A stretch of DNA of 64,000 bases from Streptomyces sp. S.PNR 29 (GCF_030386795.1 NZ_JANUQM010000006.1:436601-500600); one strand, 5' to 3'. Shown: positions 31,706 through 41,309, counted from the first letter of the stretch. A program made the numbers and translations. The notes: generated from the sequence alone by a model not told the origin.

Positions 31706-33385
31706 TCAGTTGCCGCCCGAGCCGCCACTCCCGCTTCCGCCCAGGTTCTCGATCCACCCGGTCACGTCGTTGAACCAGCTGCTGAGCTGTGACCAGTAGC
31801 TCTTGCCCGTGCCGATCCAGTCCTGCAGCGGGCTCAGCTCCCAGATCAGCCACCCGGCGACGAACAGGATGACGATCGTGAACAGGCACCCCTTCAGGCA
31901 GCCGAGCCCGGGGATCCGCATCGGGTTGGCGCTGCGCTGCCGCGGCTGCCGGGGCTCACGCGCGGGCTGCTGGGGCGGCGGGGGCGCGGGCGGGGCGTAC
32001 CGCTGCGGCTGCTGCTGGGGCGGCGGCGCGTACTGCTGCGGCTGCTGGGGGCGCCGCTGCTGAGGGCGCGGCTGCTGCTGGGGGCGCGGCTGCTGCTGCG
32101 GCCGGGCGACCTGCCGCTGGGGGCGGCGGCGCAGCGGGTCCTCGTTGGGGTCCAGGTACTGGACCTGCGTCTGCTCGTTGCGGTCGCGGGCGGCACGCAG
32201 CTGGTTCTGCCAGGGGTGCGGGTCCTGGGGCTGACCGGGCTGCCCCGGCTGCCCGGGCTGCTGCCCCGGCGGCACCGGCGGCATGACGGCCGTCGGGTCG
32301 GCCGCGCCACGGTTCGGCAGGACGGCGGTGGGGTCGGCGGCGCCGACCGGTCCGCCGGTGTGCGGAAGGACGCTGGTCGCGGCGTTCGGGTCGTAGGCGC
32401 CCGCGCCGTGCGGCAGCACCTGCGTCGGGTCGGCGGAACCGGGCGCGCCCGGCGTGCCCGGCACGGGCGCGGGTGCCGGGTCGGGGGCGAGGAGTGCGCC
32501 GACGTTCTCGGCGGCGGCGATCTGCGCGGAGTTCGCGTGCACGCCGATGCCCTCGGCGACGACGCGCAGGCCGCGCGCGAGGTTCTCGGCGCTGGGGCGC
32601 TCGTTCGGGTTCTTGCGCAGGCAGCGCTCGATGATCGTCCACAGCGGGTCGGGGACGGTGGAGGGACGGCGCGGTTCGGCGCTCAGATGCTGGTGCAGGA
32701 CCTCCAGGGCCGAGCCGCCGGAGAACGGCGGACGGCCGGTGACCAGCTCGTACAGCAGGATGCCGGCGCCGTAGATGTCGACCGCCGAGGTCTGCGGCTG
32801 CCCTTCCGCCGACTCGGGCGCGACGTACGCGGGCGTGCCGACGAACTCCTGGGTGCGGGTGAGGCCGGGCGAGTCGGCGAGGCGCGCGATGCCGAAGTCG
32901 GTCAGCATCGGGTGCATCTCGCCGCCGTTCTGCGCGAGCAGGACGTTCGCCGGCTTCAGGTCGCGGTGGACCACGCCGTCGGCGTGGCTGGCGGCGAGCG
33001 CGTCGGCGATCTGCGCGGTGAGCAGGGCGGCGCCCACGGGGCTGAGGGGGCCGTTCTCGCGCAGGTAGCGGTGCAGGTCGGGGCCGTCGACGAGGTCCAT
33101 GACCAGCGCGAGCAGATCGCCCTCGACGACCAGGTCGCGGACGCGGACGATGTTCGGGTGGGTCAGCCGGAGCAGGACGGAGCGCTCCCTGAGGAACCGC
33201 ATCACGATGTCCGGGTCGCTCGCGAGCTCCTCCTTGAGGACCTTGATCGCGACGGTCTCGCCGGGCTGTCCGGGCACGGCCGCCTCGGCGCCCGCGGTCT
33301 CTCGCTGGCGGGCTCGCCAGACGGTCCCCGTGGCGCCGCGACCGAGCGGCTCCTCGAGGAAGTACTTGCTGCCTACCGGCCGCAC
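31706..33385 (-). CDS. pkaA: PkaA-like Ser/Thr protein kinase with TxVLP repeats and a C-terminal TM
   Basis: A 559-residue Hanks-type kinase. Glycine loop GRGATG (15-20), Lys48, HRDLKPAN (140-147), DFG (163-165), GTPAYVAPE (183-191). Between kinase and TM is a ~220-residue disordered region holding four Thr-x-Val-[Leu/Met]-Pro repeats (Thr321, 337, 353, 365) and then Pro/Gln-rich tracts. A TM helix (~500-516) precedes a ~45-residue outside tail rich in Trp and Gly. It lies 105 bp upstream of pkaB on the same strand and is divergent from an FHA-domain protein, a good candidate partner. The repeats resemble those in MatA. Confidence 0.92.
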   Translation of the reverse strand: MRPVGSKYFLEEPLGRGATGTVWRARQRETAGAEAAVPGQPGETVAIKVLKEELASDPDIVMRFLRERSVLLRLTHPNIVRVRDLVVEGDLLALVMDLVDGPDLHRYLRENGPLSPVGAALLTAQIADALAASHADGVVHRDLKPANVLLAQNGGEMHPMLTDFGIARLADSPGLTRTQEFVGTPAYVAPESAEGQPQTSAVDIYGAGILLYELVTGRPPFSGGSALEVLHQHLSAEPRRPSTVPDPLWTIIERCLRKNPNERPSAENLARGLRVVAEGIGVHANSAQIAAAENVGALLAPDPAPAPVPGTPGAPGSADPTQVLPHGAGAYDPNAATSVLPHTGGPVGAADPTAVLPNRGAADPTAVMPPVPPGQQPGQPGQPGQPQDPHPWQNQLRAARDRNEQTQVQYLDPNEDPLRRRPQRQVARPQQQPRPQQQPRPQQRRPQQPQQYAPPPQQQPQRYAPPAPPPPQQPAREPRQPRQRSANPMRIPGLGCLKGCLFTIVILFVAGWLIWELSPLQDWIGTGKSYWSQLSSWFNDVTGWIENLGGSGSGGSGGN

Positions 33386-33710
33386 GTCATGCGCTCCCTG
33401 CTGCTTGCCTGCGTTTCCGACCCACTGTAGTGCCGCGGCGCAAAAGCACCGGGTGTCGGCTTTCTGTAGGTCTTACGTCCGTGTCGTCGCACACGTTCGA
33501 AGGAAAGACGCTCACCTCGGTCTCCTGGTTGCTCATGGTGAACGTGACCGATCTCAAGCGGTCGCCCGAGCGGCATCTGGCAGGCACTTTTGCGGGCAGA
33601 GCCGACCATTCAAGATCACATGTCACCGAGTGGCGGGCGCGCTGTCAGTGGCAGGTGCGAGGATGCCCTGCAGTACTGGCGACGTGCTCCAGAAGGGACC
33701 GCTGACGGCG
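33386..33710. other. 325-bp divergent promoter region between pkaA and the FHA-ATPase gene
   Basis: No gene, strong palindrome or known regulator box is visible. It must carry promoters for both directions. The ribosome site before 33711 (AGAAGGGA) is weak and about 10 bp from the start. Confidence 0.4.
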
Positions 33711-36700
33711 ATGCAGATCCGGCTGACCGTCGTAGACCCGCTGGGCCCGTCCGGGCCCGCTCCGGCGCGGAGCCGGGCCGCGAGCTGCGACGTGCTGGTC
33801 ACGGCGCCGGCCGGCACGGCCCTGGCCGCGGTCGCCTCGGCGCTGGCCTCCGCGGTCCTCGGCGGCGACGGCACGGGCACGGTGGTGCTCTACGCCGGTG
33901 AACAGCGGCTCGACCCCCAGCGCTGCACCCTCGGCGAGCCCCCGCTGATCGACGGCGCCGTGCTGTCCCTGGGCGCCCCGGGCGTGCCGGAGCCGCACCC
34001 GGAGCTCGACGACGCCCCCACCCAGCTCCATGTCGTCGCCGGCCCCGACGCGGGCGGCGTCCATCTGCTGCACGGCGGCGAGATCCGCATCGGCCGCTCC
34101 GCCGACGCCGACGTCCCCCTCGACGACCCGGACGTCTCCCGGCTGCACTGCGCGGTGACCGTCGCCCCCGACGGCCGGGTCTCGGTCGCCGATCTCGGCT
34201 CCACCAACGGCACCGTGCTGGACGGCACCCGTGTGGGCGCCCGCCCGGTCCCCCTCGCGCCGGGGGCCCTGCTGCGGATAGGCGAGTCGGCCCTGCGGCT
34301 GGCTCCGGGCGGCGGGCCGGGTGCGCGGCTGGAGACGGCTCCGGACGGGGAGGGGCATGTGCGGCTGTCCCCCGGAGGTGAGCCGGCTTCCGGCGACACG
34401 GCCGGCACGGCCGAGCGGACGTATCACGCCTACGGCACCCCGGGCTGGGGCGCGGCCGGGGGTGCCGTCGAGCCGCCTCCCGTGCCGGAGCAGGGCACGG
34501 CGCCCCGGATCGAGAGCCAGGGCACGGGCTCGACGCCGGCGGTCCCGCGTACGGCTTCCCGCGCGGGCACACCGGCGAAGGGCCCCCGCGACGGGGACAC
34601 GCATGGCGCAGGGTCCGTCCTGGGCCCGCTCGACGGAGCCCACGCCGGCCACGCCGCTCCCGCTCAGGACACTCCTCCCCTCGGCAGCGGACGCAAGGGC
34701 ACCCCGCTCCGGGGAACCGACGCTCCCCAGGGCGTGCGCAAACGCGGGGGCATAGCGGCGTGGGCGCGGCGGCTGGCCGGCGGGCGCGGTGAGCAGGGGG
34801 CGAGCGAGCACGGGGGGTACGACGAGCAGACGGCCGGTGCCGAGCCGGAGACGCCGGCCCCGCGGTCCCCGGTGCGGGAGACCTGGCCGGACCCGGCCGC
34901 GCTGCTGCTGACGGCGCTGGGTCCGGGGCCGCGGCTGTGGGAACGCGGTCCGGGCCATCCGGAGGCGCTCACCGTGCGGCTCGGTACGGCCGACCGGGCG
35001 GCGCCCGACGGTTCGGGGCTGCTGCCCGCGGTGCCGGTGACCGCCGGTCTGCGCGAGGCCGGGGCGCTCGGGCTGGCGGGCCCGCGCGCGCGGCTCGCCG
35101 GGCTGACCCGCGCGGTGCTGGCCCAGCTGGCGGCGCTGCACTCCCCCGACACCCTGGAGATCGTCCTGCTCAGCGCGGACCGCTCCCGCTCCCTGGAGGA
35201 GCGCACCGCCGAGTGGTCCTGGCTGGGCTGGCTGCCCCATCTGCGCCCGGGACACGGCCAGGACTGCCGCCTCCTGCTCGCCTACGACCGCGAACAGGCG
35301 ACGGCCCGCACACAGGAGCTCCTGCGGCGCCTGGAGGACCACCTGGCGGATACGGGACGGCCCACCGGCCCCGGGGCGACGGCGACGCCGTTCGCCTCCG
35401 TCCCGGGTCAGCCGACCGTGCCCGGGGCATCACAGCCGACCGCGTCCGGGCCGGGCCGGCCGGACCCATCGACCACGTCGGGCGCGGGGCAGCCCGTCGC
35501 GTCGATGCCGAGGCAGCCCGTCGCCACCGCGCCAGGACAGCCCACCTCGTCCGGGCAGGGGCGGCTCACCGTTTCCGGGGCGGGCCGGCCGACCTCCTCG
35601 GAGCCGGGCCGACCGGTGTCCCCGGGGCCGGGCCGACCACCGTCCGCCGCGCCGGGGCAGGCGACGCCCTCGGGGCCGGTGCAGGAGGAGAGGGCCAAGG
35701 CGCCCGCCGCCCGGCGCCCCTCCTGGGCGAGGGACGACGGGACCGACGAGACGGATTACTTCGCGGGGCCGTACACCGTGGTCGTCGTGGACGGGGACCC
35801 CGGTGGTGCCGACGTCCGCGAGGCCGTGGCCCGGCTGGCGCTGGAGGGGCCGCGGGCCGGGATTCATGTCGTGTGCCTGGCCGAGACGGCCCCCGCCTCC
35901 CCGGCGTCCCCGGTGACGGAGACGTACGAGGCGGCCTGTGCGGTGTCGCCGGCGTTCCGCGAGTGCGGTGCCGTCGCGCTGCTCAGCGGTGACGTGGCGA
36001 CAGCCCTGCGCCTGCTGCGGGTCGCCCGGGCCGGGACCGCGGCGTCCCCGGCCGGAGCGGACCGGACCGGCCCCGTCGGTCACGGCGCCGTGGCCACCGT
36101 GGACGCCGTCTCCCTCCCGTGGGCCGAGCGGTTCGCGCGGGCGCTGGCACCGCTGCGCACGGACGGTGCCGTCGCCGGGCGGCACCCGCGCGTGTCCGCC
36201 CCGCTGCCCCAGGCGGCGAGGCTCCTGGACGAACTGGGCCTGGCCCGGGCCACCCCGGCATCGCTGATGGCCCGGTGGGCGGACGCGGCCGACGACGCGG
36301 AGGCGCTCGGCGGCCGGGCACAGGCGGTGCTGGGAGCGGGCCCGCGCGGGCCGGTCTGCGTGGACCTCGCGGCCGAGGGCCCGCACCTGCTGATCGAGGG
36401 ACCGGCGGGCAGCGGCCGTACGGAGCTGCTGCGGGCGGTCGTCGCGTCGCTGGCCTCGGCCGAGCGGCCGGACCGACTGGGCATCGTGCTGATGGACGGC
36501 CGGGACAGCGTGGGCGCGGCCGGCGGGCACGGCGAGGGCCTGCGGGTCTGTACGGACGTGCCGCATGTCACCACCCACCTCACCGCCAACGACCCCGTCC
36601 GCATGCGGGAGTTCGCCCAGTCCCTGAGTGCCGAGCTGAAACGGCGTGCCGAGCTGCTCGGGCGGTCCGGCTTCGCCGAGTGGCACACCGGGCGCCAGGT

Positions 36701-37352
36701 CTCCGGCCGCATGGTCGCCCAGCGCACACCGGCGACGCGCGCCACGTCGGCAGCGGGGGCCGGGGACCTCGACTCGCCGCCCAGCTCGACCCTGCGGCTG
36801 CGCCCGGGGGCGGGCCGGCAGCGCACGGAGTCGGCGCCGCCGTTGCCCCGGCTCGTCGTGGTCGTGGACGACCTGGACGCCCTGGTCTCCCCCGCGCTCG
36901 GTTCGCCCGGACGGCCCGCCGCCGGGTCGGTGATGCGGGCACTGGAGGCCGTGGCGCGGGAGGGTGAGCGGCTCGGCGTGCACCTCGTGGCGGCCGCCGG
37001 TCCCGGAGGGCGTACGGCGGAGACGGAACCGGCCCGCCGGGCCACCCTGCGCGTCACCCTCGAAGCGCCGGTGCCGGGGCCGGACGAACCGGCGCCGGGG
37101 CGTGGCCGCCTGGCGTCGGCCGACGGAAGGACGACCCCCTTCCAGGCCGGCCGGGTCACGGGCCGCATCCCCCGGACGGCGACCCTGCGCCCGACGGTCG
37201 TCCCCCTGGAGTGGCCCCGCATGGGCGACCCGCCGACCCGGCGCCCCGTGAAGGAGTTGGGGAACGGGCCGACGGATCTGGCGCTGCTGGCCAGCGCGTT
37301 GGAGCGGGCGGCGCGGGAGGTTTCGGCGGCTGAGGTGCCGTCACTTCTGTAG
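33711..37352 (+). CDS. FHA-domain protein with EccC/FtsK-like ATPase module
   Basis: About 1,213 residues. An EssC-like N-terminal segment (1-100) leads to an FHA domain (~104-195: IGRS at 127-130, SRLH at 143-146, STNGT at 164-168) that should bind phospho-threonine. Long disordered Pro/Gly linkers include ~10 imperfect PGQPTxSGxG-type repeats (~565-660). A segment resembling the inter-domain part of EccC (PGPRLWERGPGHPEALTVRLG) and a FtsK/EccC-type ATPase follow, with Walker A GPAGSGRT at ~897-904 and Walker B LVVVVDDLDAL at ~1046. I see no TM helix and no other type VII secretion gene nearby. Divergence from pkaA suggests a link to kinase signalling. Confidence 0.85.
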   Translation: MQIRLTVVDPLGPSGPAPARSRAASCDVLVTAPAGTALAAVASALASAVLGGDGTGTVVLYAGEQRLDPQRCTLGEPPLIDGAVLSLGAPGVPEPHPELDDAPTQLHVVAGPDAGGVHLLHGGEIRIGRSADADVPLDDPDVSRLHCAVTVAPDGRVSVADLGSTNGTVLDGTRVGARPVPLAPGALLRIGESALRLAPGGGPGARLETAPDGEGHVRLSPGGEPASGDTAGTAERTYHAYGTPGWGAAGGAVEPPPVPEQGTAPRIESQGTGSTPAVPRTASRAGTPAKGPRDGDTHGAGSVLGPLDGAHAGHAAPAQDTPPLGSGRKGTPLRGTDAPQGVRKRGGIAAWARRLAGGRGEQGASEHGGYDEQTAGAEPETPAPRSPVRETWPDPAALLLTALGPGPRLWERGPGHPEALTVRLGTADRAAPDGSGLLPAVPVTAGLREAGALGLAGPRARLAGLTRAVLAQLAALHSPDTLEIVLLSADRSRSLEERTAEWSWLGWLPHLRPGHGQDCRLLLAYDREQATARTQELLRRLEDHLADTGRPTGPGATATPFASVPGQPTVPGASQPTASGPGRPDPSTTSGAGQPVASMPRQPVATAPGQPTSSGQGRLTVSGAGRPTSSEPGRPVSPGPGRPPSAAPGQATPSGPVQEERAKAPAARRPSWARDDGTDETDYFAGPYTVVVVDGDPGGADVREAVARLALEGPRAGIHVVCLAETAPASPASPVTETYEAACAVSPAFRECGAVALLSGDVATALRLLRVARAGTAASPAGADRTGPVGHGAVATVDAVSLPWAERFARALAPLRTDGAVAGRHPRVSAPLPQAARLLDELGLARATPASLMARWADAADDAEALGGRAQAVLGAGPRGPVCVDLAAEGPHLLIEGPAGSGRTELLRAVVASLASAERPDRLGIVLMDGRDSVGAAGGHGEGLRVCTDVPHVTTHLTANDPVRMREFAQSLSAELKRRAELLGRSGFAEWHTGRQVSGRMVAQRTPATRATSAAGAGDLDSPPSSTLRLRPGAGRQRTESAPPLPRLVVVVDDLDALVSPALGSPGRPAAGSVMRALEAVAREGERLGVHLVAAAGPGGRTAETEPARRATLRVTLEAPVPGPDEPAPGRGRLASADGRTTPFQAGRVTGRIPRTATLRPTVVPLEWPRMGDPPTRRPVKELGNGPTDLALLASALERAAREVSAAEVPSLL

Positions 37353-37368
37353 CGGGGAGTGGCTCTCG

Positions 37369-37434
37369 GCCCGTCCGGCGCTTGAGGACGAGGCCGTCCA
37401 GGCCGAATTGGGGATCTGGGGCGGCACCCCCAGG
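37369..37434. repeat. dispersed Streptomyces intergenic repeat with terminal hairpin
   Basis: The stretch starting GCCCGTCCGGCGCTTGAGGA and ending in a CTGGGG...CCCCAG hairpin (37416-37433) follows a motif I know as widely scattered between genes in Streptomyces chromosomes. It sits just after the FHA-ATPase gene stop and probably terminates it. Confidence 0.6.
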
Positions 37435-37557
37435 ACGTCGGCGGCAACGCCGAGTGCCCGACTAGTCACGACGCGGTCACGAAACCCCCGTTGACAGCGG
37501 ACGCGCTCTTGCCGCCCGCAACCCCCACGGCGTACACCAGACCGCACGGGACAGCGC

Positions 37558-37567
37558 CGAACGTTCG
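37558..37567 (+). promoter_or_regulatory. short palindrome before the second sugar ABC operon
   Basis: CGAACGTTCG, a perfect 10-bp palindrome with a central CG, 26 bp before the binding-protein ATG. It could be the core of a LacI- or ROK-type operator; no regulator gene lies beside this operon. Confidence 0.35.
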
Positions 37568-37592
37568 ACGAGGAACGAAGAACGGGGCAGTG

Positions 37593-39005
37593 ATGCGCAT
37601 CAGCAGCACCATCCGGACACGCAGGTCTCCCAGTCACCCAACGGCACCCCACACCCCACGCAGGACCGCCAGAGCCGCAGCCGCCGTTCTCGCGGGAGCG
37701 CTCGCGTTCTCGCTGACCGCCTGCGGAGGCGACGACGATGACAAGGACAAGACGGGAGGCGGCGACGACGAGACCGCCGCCACCGTCACCCTCCCCAAGC
37801 TGAACGGCGAGACCCTGGAGGTCGCCGCCGTGTGGACCGGCGCGGAGCAGGCCAACTTCAAGAAAGTGCTGGCCGAGTTCGAGAAGCGCACGGGCGCGAA
37901 GGTCAACTTCGTACCCGCCCAGGACCCCATCATCAACTTCCTCGGCTCCAAGATCGCGGGTGGCAAGCCCCCGGACGTGGCGCTGCTCCCGCAGCCGGGC
38001 GCCATCAAGCAGGCCGTCGACAAGGGCTGGGCCAAGCCGCTGGGCGCCGAGGCGCAGAAGGAGCTGGGCGAGAACTACTCGCAGGGCTGGCAGGACATCG
38101 GGAAGGTCGACGGCAAGCAGTACGGCGTCTACTACAAGGCCGCCAACAAGTCGCTGATCTGGTACAACACCAAGGTCTTCGAGAACGCGGGCGCCTCGGA
38201 GCCCAAGACCTGGGACGAACTCCTCACCACCGCCCAGGCGGTGTACGACTCCGGTGTCACCCCGTTCTCCGTCGGCGGCGCCGAGGGCTGGACCCTGACC
38301 GACTGGTTCGAGAACATCTACCTCTCCCAGGCGGGCCCGGAGAAGTACGACCAGCTCGCCCAGCACAAGATCAAGTGGACGGACCCCTCCGTGAAGGAGG
38401 CCCTCACCACCCTCGCCCAGGTCTGGGGCAAGAAGGACTATGTCGCGGGCGGCGCGAAGGGAGCGCTGCAGACGGACTTCCCGGAGTCGGTGACGCAGAC
38501 CTTCACCGGGGGCGACCAGCCCAAGGCGGGCATGGTCTACGAGGGCGACTTCGCCCAGGTCAACATCACCCAGACGAAGTCGAAGGTCGGCACGGACGCG
38601 AAGGTGTTCCCGTTCCCGGCGGTCGGTGACACGGCGCCCGTGGTCTCCGGCGGCGACGCGGCCGTGATCCTGAAGGACTCCAAGGCGGCGCAGGCCCTGG
38701 CCACCTTCCTGGCCTCCCCGGACGCGGCGACGATCCAGGCGAAGCTGGGCGGCTACCTCTCGCCGAACAAGAGCGTGCCGAACTCGGCGTACCCGAACGC
38801 GGTGCAGCAGAAGATCGCCAAAGCCCTGATCGACTCGGGCGACGACTTCCGCTTCGACATGTCCGACCAGGCCCCGCAGGCCTTCGGCGGCACGCCCGGC
38901 AAGGGCGAGTGGAAGGCGCTGCAGGACTTCCTGAAGAACCCGAAGGACATCGCGGGCACGCAGCGGAAGCTGGAGGCCGACGCGGCCGCCGCCTACGGGG
39001 GCTGA
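37593..39005 (+). CDS. sugar ABC transporter substrate-binding lipoprotein
   Basis: A 470-residue solute-binding protein of the carbohydrate family. The long signal peptide has a basic n-region (~30 residues) and ends in LTAC-GG, so the Cys is lipidated. The mature part continues with an acidic spacer (GDDDDKDKTGGGDDE) and the family pattern GETLEVAAVWTGAEQANFKKVLAEFE. It feeds the two permeases downstream (4-bp gap). Neither an ATPase nor a glycosidase is encoded in this operon, so the substrate is open; related actinobacterial operons transport alpha-glucosides. The ATG at 37593 is chosen over an upstream TTG-like reading because the signal peptide begins there. Confidence 0.92.
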   Translation: MRISSTIRTRRSPSHPTAPHTPRRTARAAAAVLAGALAFSLTACGGDDDDKDKTGGGDDETAATVTLPKLNGETLEVAAVWTGAEQANFKKVLAEFEKRTGAKVNFVPAQDPIINFLGSKIAGGKPPDVALLPQPGAIKQAVDKGWAKPLGAEAQKELGENYSQGWQDIGKVDGKQYGVYYKAANKSLIWYNTKVFENAGASEPKTWDELLTTAQAVYDSGVTPFSVGGAEGWTLTDWFENIYLSQAGPEKYDQLAQHKIKWTDPSVKEALTTLAQVWGKKDYVAGGAKGALQTDFPESVTQTFTGGDQPKAGMVYEGDFAQVNITQTKSKVGTDAKVFPFPAVGDTAPVVSGGDAAVILKDSKAAQALATFLASPDAATIQAKLGGYLSPNKSVPNSAYPNAVQQKIAKALIDSGDDFRFDMSDQAPQAFGGTPGKGEWKALQDFLKNPKDIAGTQRKLEADAAAAYGG

Positions 39006-39009
39006 CGCC

Positions 39010-40353
39010 ATGACGTCGGCCACCGCGGCAGGGGTCCCGCCGGCCCCTGCCGCACCCAAGTCGCGCAAGAACGTGACCGGCACGCGCAGGACCGTGGCAG
39101 CGCTGTTCCTGCTGCCCGCCCTGGTGCTGCTCGGCGCGCTCGTGGTCTACCCGATCGGGTACTCGGTCGTCCGCAGTTTCTACGACCAGTCCGGCGACGG
39201 TTTCGCCGGATTCGACAACTACCAGGCCCTGTTCAGTGACGAGGGCATCCGCACCGCCCTGAAGAACAACGTCATCTGGGTGGTGTTCGCGCCGACGGTC
39301 TCCACCGCGCTCGGTCTGATCTTCGCGGTGCTGACCGAACGGGTGCGCTGGGGGACGGCGTTCAAGCTGGTCGTCTTCATGCCGATGGCGATCTCGATGC
39401 TGGCGGCGGGCATCATCTTCCGCCTGGTGTACGACCAGGACCCGGACAAGGGCGTGGCGAACGCGGTGTGGGTGGGCGTCCACGACACCTTCGCTCAGTC
39501 GTCGGCGTTCCCGAAGGCGCACCCGGGCCGTGAGTCGCCCCTCACGGCACAGGACGGCGGCTTCGTCACCAAGGACCCGGTCCGGACCGGCCAGGCCGTC
39601 ACGCTCCCCCTGCTCGGTGTCGCCCCCGACCAGATGCCCGACGACGCGAAGAACGCCGTGGCGCCGAAGGCCGAGCCGGGGAAGATCACCGGCACGACCT
39701 GGCAGGACTTCACCCGTGGCAAGGGCGTCGGCAAGCTCGGCGGCGTCGACGCGTCCGAGCTGGGCTACGCCGGCATGAAGATCGAGGCCGTCAAGGACGG
39801 CAGGGTGGTCGAGTCGACGAAGGCCGCCGCCGACGGCACCTTCACCCTGTCGTCGAAGGCCGACGGCGCCCGGCTCCGGCTCCCGGCCGGCAACTTCGAG
39901 GAGCCGTACAACGGCCTGGACTGGCTCGGCCCGTCGCTCGTCACGCCGGCGATCATCGGGGCGTACGTGTGGATGTGGGCCGGTTTCGCGATGGTGCTGA
40001 TCGCGGCCGGGCTCGCCGGGGTCCCGCGGGAGCTCCTCGAAGCGGCCCGGGTGGACGGCGCGAACGAGTGGCAGGTGTTCAGAAGGGTCACCGTCCCGCT
40101 GCTGGCGCCGGTCCTCGCGGTCGTCACCGTCACGCTGATGATCAACGTGCTGAAGGTGTTCGACCTGGTCTTCATCATCGCCCCCGGCTCCTCCCAGGAC
40201 GACGCGAACGTCCTCGCCCTGGAGCTGTACCGCAAGGGCTTCTCCGAGGACCAGCCGGGCATCGCCAGCGCCATCTCGGTGTTCCTGCTGCTGCTCGTCA
40301 TTCCGGTGATGTGGTTCAACATCCGTAGGCTCAGGCGGGAGGTGCGGCGATGA
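39010..40353 (+). CDS. sugar ABC transporter permease with large insertion
   Basis: A 447-residue permease, ~140 residues longer than usual. The first three TM helices and the last three flank an inserted segment at about 155-305 (from VGVHDTFAQSSAF to LPAGNFEEPYN) with beta-rich, hydrophilic sequence and a motif TKAAADGTFTLSSKADGARLRL reminiscent of small beta-sandwich domains. The insertion should lie outside the membrane, in a place comparable to the MalF P2 domain. The EAA loop EAARVDGANEWQVFRRVTVP is intact, so ATPase coupling is kept. The stop overlaps the next permease start (ATGA). Confidence 0.9.
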   Translation: MTSATAAGVPPAPAAPKSRKNVTGTRRTVAALFLLPALVLLGALVVYPIGYSVVRSFYDQSGDGFAGFDNYQALFSDEGIRTALKNNVIWVVFAPTVSTALGLIFAVLTERVRWGTAFKLVVFMPMAISMLAAGIIFRLVYDQDPDKGVANAVWVGVHDTFAQSSAFPKAHPGRESPLTAQDGGFVTKDPVRTGQAVTLPLLGVAPDQMPDDAKNAVAPKAEPGKITGTTWQDFTRGKGVGKLGGVDASELGYAGMKIEAVKDGRVVESTKAAADGTFTLSSKADGARLRLPAGNFEEPYNGLDWLGPSLVTPAIIGAYVWMWAGFAMVLIAAGLAGVPRELLEAARVDGANEWQVFRRVTVPLLAPVLAVVTVTLMINVLKVFDLVFIIAPGSSQDDANVLALELYRKGFSEDQPGIASAISVFLLLLVIPVMWFNIRRLRREVRR

Positions 40354-41258
40354 CGACCCAGGCCGGGACTCTGCCGAAGGTGGCCCCCGCCGAGCCGGTC
40401 AAGGTCAGGCCGTCCTTGGGGGCCCGCCTCGCCGAAGGCGTCAGCGGCGGTCTGATGCGCGTGTTCCTGATCGTCGTCGGACTGTTCTGGCTGGTCCCGA
40501 CGATCGGCCTGCTCATCTCCTCGCTGCGCGCCCCGCAGGACATGGCGGGCAGCGGCTGGTGGAAGGTCTTCGGCAAGCCCTCGCAACTCACCTTCGAGAG
40601 CTACGACAAGCTCCTGCAGAACGGCGACATCACCGATTCCCTCGTCAACACGGTTCTGATCACCGTCCCGGCGACGGTCCTGGTCGTCGTCATCGGCGCC
40701 CTCGCCGGCTACGCGTTCGCGTGGATGGAGTTCCCGGGCCGTGACTGGTGGTTCCTGGCAGTGGTCGGCCTGCTGGTCGTCCCCGTGCAGGTCGCGCTGA
40801 TCCCGATCGCCGAACTGTTCGGCTCGATCGGCCTGTTCGGCTCGGTGCTCGGCGTGGTCCTCTTCCACACCGGCTTCGGCCTGCCCTTCGCGGTGTTCCT
40901 GCTCAGGAACTTCTTCGCGGAGATCCCCAGGGAGCTGCTGGAGGCGGCCCGGCTCGACGGGGCGGGCGAACTGCGCCTGTTCGCCCGGGTCGTGATGCCG
41001 CTGGGTGGCCCGGCGATCGCGAGCCTGGGCATCTTCCAGTTCCTGTGGGTGTGGAACGACATGCTGATCGCGCTGGTGTTCACCGACTCGGGCAGCCAGC
41101 CGATCACGGTCGCGCTGCAGACGCAGGTACGGCAGTTCGGCAACAACATCGACGTCCTGGCACCGGGAGCCTTCATCTCCATGGTGATCCCGCTGGTCGT
41201 GTTCTTCGCGTTCCAGCGGCAGTTCGTGTCCGGCGTCATGGCGGGCGCGGTCAAGTAA
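40350..41258 (+). CDS. sugar ABC transporter permease (MalG type)
   Basis: A 302-residue permease with about six TM helices, EAA loop EAARLDGAGELRLFARVVMP, and the class ending FQRQFVSGVMAGAVK. It overlaps the upstream permease by ATGA and is the last gene of the operon, followed by a strong terminator. With the binding protein and the inserted permease it forms a complete importer apart from the ATPase, which in streptomycetes is commonly the shared MsiK. Confidence 0.93.
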   Translation: MTTQAGTLPKVAPAEPVKVRPSLGARLAEGVSGGLMRVFLIVVGLFWLVPTIGLLISSLRAPQDMAGSGWWKVFGKPSQLTFESYDKLLQNGDITDSLVNTVLITVPATVLVVVIGALAGYAFAWMEFPGRDWWFLAVVGLLVVPVQVALIPIAELFGSIGLFGSVLGVVLFHTGFGLPFAVFLLRNFFAEIPRELLEAARLDGAGELRLFARVVMPLGGPAIASLGIFQFLWVWNDMLIALVFTDSGSQPITVALQTQVRQFGNNIDVLAPGAFISMVIPLVVFFAFQRQFVSGVMAGAVK

Positions 41259-41277
41259 CCCGGGAGAAAGCCCGGTT

Positions 41278-41309
41278 GAGGGGGCGGACCGGCACCGGTC
41301 CGCCCCCTC
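41278..41309 (+). terminator. terminator after second sugar ABC operon
   Basis: A perfect 15-bp stem (GAGGGGGCGGACCGG with its complement) and a 2-nt spacer, 20 bp after the permease stop. Confidence 0.9.

Noticed and set aside
37491..37496. TTGACA as a -35 box for the second sugar operon
   Set aside because: No acceptable -10 hexamer lies 16-19 bp downstream, so the match alone is not enough.
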